Shown: positions 61,025 to 61,289 of the stretch, one piece after another
Layout of the letters: each line of letters begins with the position of its first letter
Position numbering within the stretch: the stretch's first letter is position 1
Source: Bdellovibrionales bacterium
GTDB lineage: Bacteria; Bdellovibrionota; Bdellovibrionia; Bdellovibrionales; UBA1609
Direction of reading: 5' to 3'
DNA length: 61,289 nucleotides
NCBI GenBank assembly: GCA_007121385.1
Contig: SKLV01000004.1
Location: forward strand, 1-61,289
The notes under the pieces: generated by a model
Told to the model about the DNA's origin: nothing
Database searches by the model: none
The model's input: only the letters and a program-made list of their open reading frames with translations
Translations under genes and position numbers: made by a program

Positions 61025-61289
61025 CTATTCAAAAACTAACCGATAAGCTCTTAGCTTTTGAGTTGCTCTATTGTAATAATCTTCACCAGGAAGGCTTTCA
61101 GCCCGAATCTGCTGCCACATCTCTTTTGCGGCCTCCACATTGCCAATGTCTTCTTCTATAATGCTTCTTTGATAGATGGGTTGCATTTTCTGGCGGAGGG
61201 CATTCATGCTGTCGTTGATTAGGCGTTGCGCTTGGCTGTTCTCAGGAGTGAGTTCAATCACTTGGCGACAGGTCAAAATGGCATTGCGA
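61025..61289 (-). CDS. TPR-like protein, 3' part only
   Basis: The frame stays open to the right window edge, so the 5' part of the gene is missing; the start in the track is internal. The visible end (RNAILTCRQVIELTPENSQA, AKEMWQQIRAESLPGEDYYN) has the A-x-x-x-C/V-I-E-L-x-P-x-N rhythm of tetratricopeptide repeats and is predicted helical. Function cannot be told from the fragment. It precedes the PP2C-like gene in the same direction. Confidence 0.55.
   Translation of the reverse strand, partial: RNAILTCRQVIELTPENSQAQRLINDSMNALRQKMQPIYQRSIIEEDIGNVEAAKEMWQQIRAESLPGEDYYNRATQKLRAYRLVFE

Noticed and set aside
1-61289. Mobile elements, prophage, CRISPR arrays or a defence island
   Set aside because: I found no transposase, integrase, phage structural gene, spaced repeat array or known defence gene; gene content is core-like throughout.

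Overview
The window looks like chromosomal core sequence from a Gram-negative, Bdellovibrio-like bacterium (Bdellovibrionota or an old-style delta-proteobacterium). This is inferred from mid-range GC, a dense layout, many signal peptides and lipoproteins, secreted trypsin-family proteases, a lexA-imuA-imuB-dnaE2 mutagenesis cassette and a menaquinone-only quinone pathway. The species cannot be read from the sequence alone. I see no insertion sequence, prophage, CRISPR array, rRNA or origin. No gene-free stretch exceeds 300 bases; the longest is 264 bases (35025-35288), between lexA and a secreted protease.

Layout. 1-4 kb: a TPR/winged-helix regulator coupled to a secreted protein, tRNA-Val(UAC), an acyl-CoA thioesterase and a two-gene ABC-2 exporter. 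4-9 kb: a tightly overlapping carotenoid operon (crtE-crtI-crtB-crtYcd) whose fifth gene is a monohaem c-type lipoprotein. 9-13 kb: secreted proteins of unknown role, a DsbA-like thioredoxin and a coiled-coil protein. 12.6-20 kb: RNase HI with an unusual C-terminal extension, an RRM protein, TypA/BipA, a histidine kinase, a baeRF-type protein, an MscS channel and an MBL hydrolase. 20-29 kb: Dps, oxidoreductases, an M15-like peptidase, a DUF2914-like membrane protein, an esterase, a 2Fe-2S flavin reductase and DapF. 29-35 kb: the SOS mutasome operon, read leftward from a promoter buried in four 11-bp direct repeats. 35-39 kb: secreted trypsin, a lipoprotein, a cysteine-peptidase-like protein and Ung. 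39.6-44.2 kb: dppABC-like uptake genes without ATPases, followed closely by aroB. 44-54.4 kb: the quinone block, with menG/ubiE and aroF on the minus strand and menF-menD-menH-(71-aa orf)-menB-menA-menC-menE on the plus strand. 54.4-61.3 kb: a secreted protein ending in a RelE/ParE-like domain, a second secreted protease, ExbB/ExbD, a degenerate sulfatase-like lipoprotein, a PP2C-like pseudophosphatase and a truncated TPR gene.

How the genes work together. AroF and AroB feed the shikimate pathway to chorismate. The men operon carries chorismate to demethylmenaquinone and MenG methylates it. CrtE supplies the prenyl diphosphate that CrtB, CrtI and CrtYcd turn into a cyclic carotenoid. LexA controls a translesion mutasome (ImuA, ImuB, DnaE2). 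The many exported hydrolases fit a predatory or scavenging life.

Most interesting signals: (1) a secreted ~580-aa protein with a C-terminal RelE/ParE-like toxin domain; (2) a TTAC-N7-TTAC-N7-TTAC direct-repeat operator candidate at lexA; (3) a convergent pair of apparently catalytically dead enzymes (sulfatase-like and PP2C-like); (4) a 71-aa unknown protein embedded by GTGA coupling in the men operon; (5) convergent genes that repeatedly share stop codons. All family calls were made by eye from the supplied translations; no database search was run.
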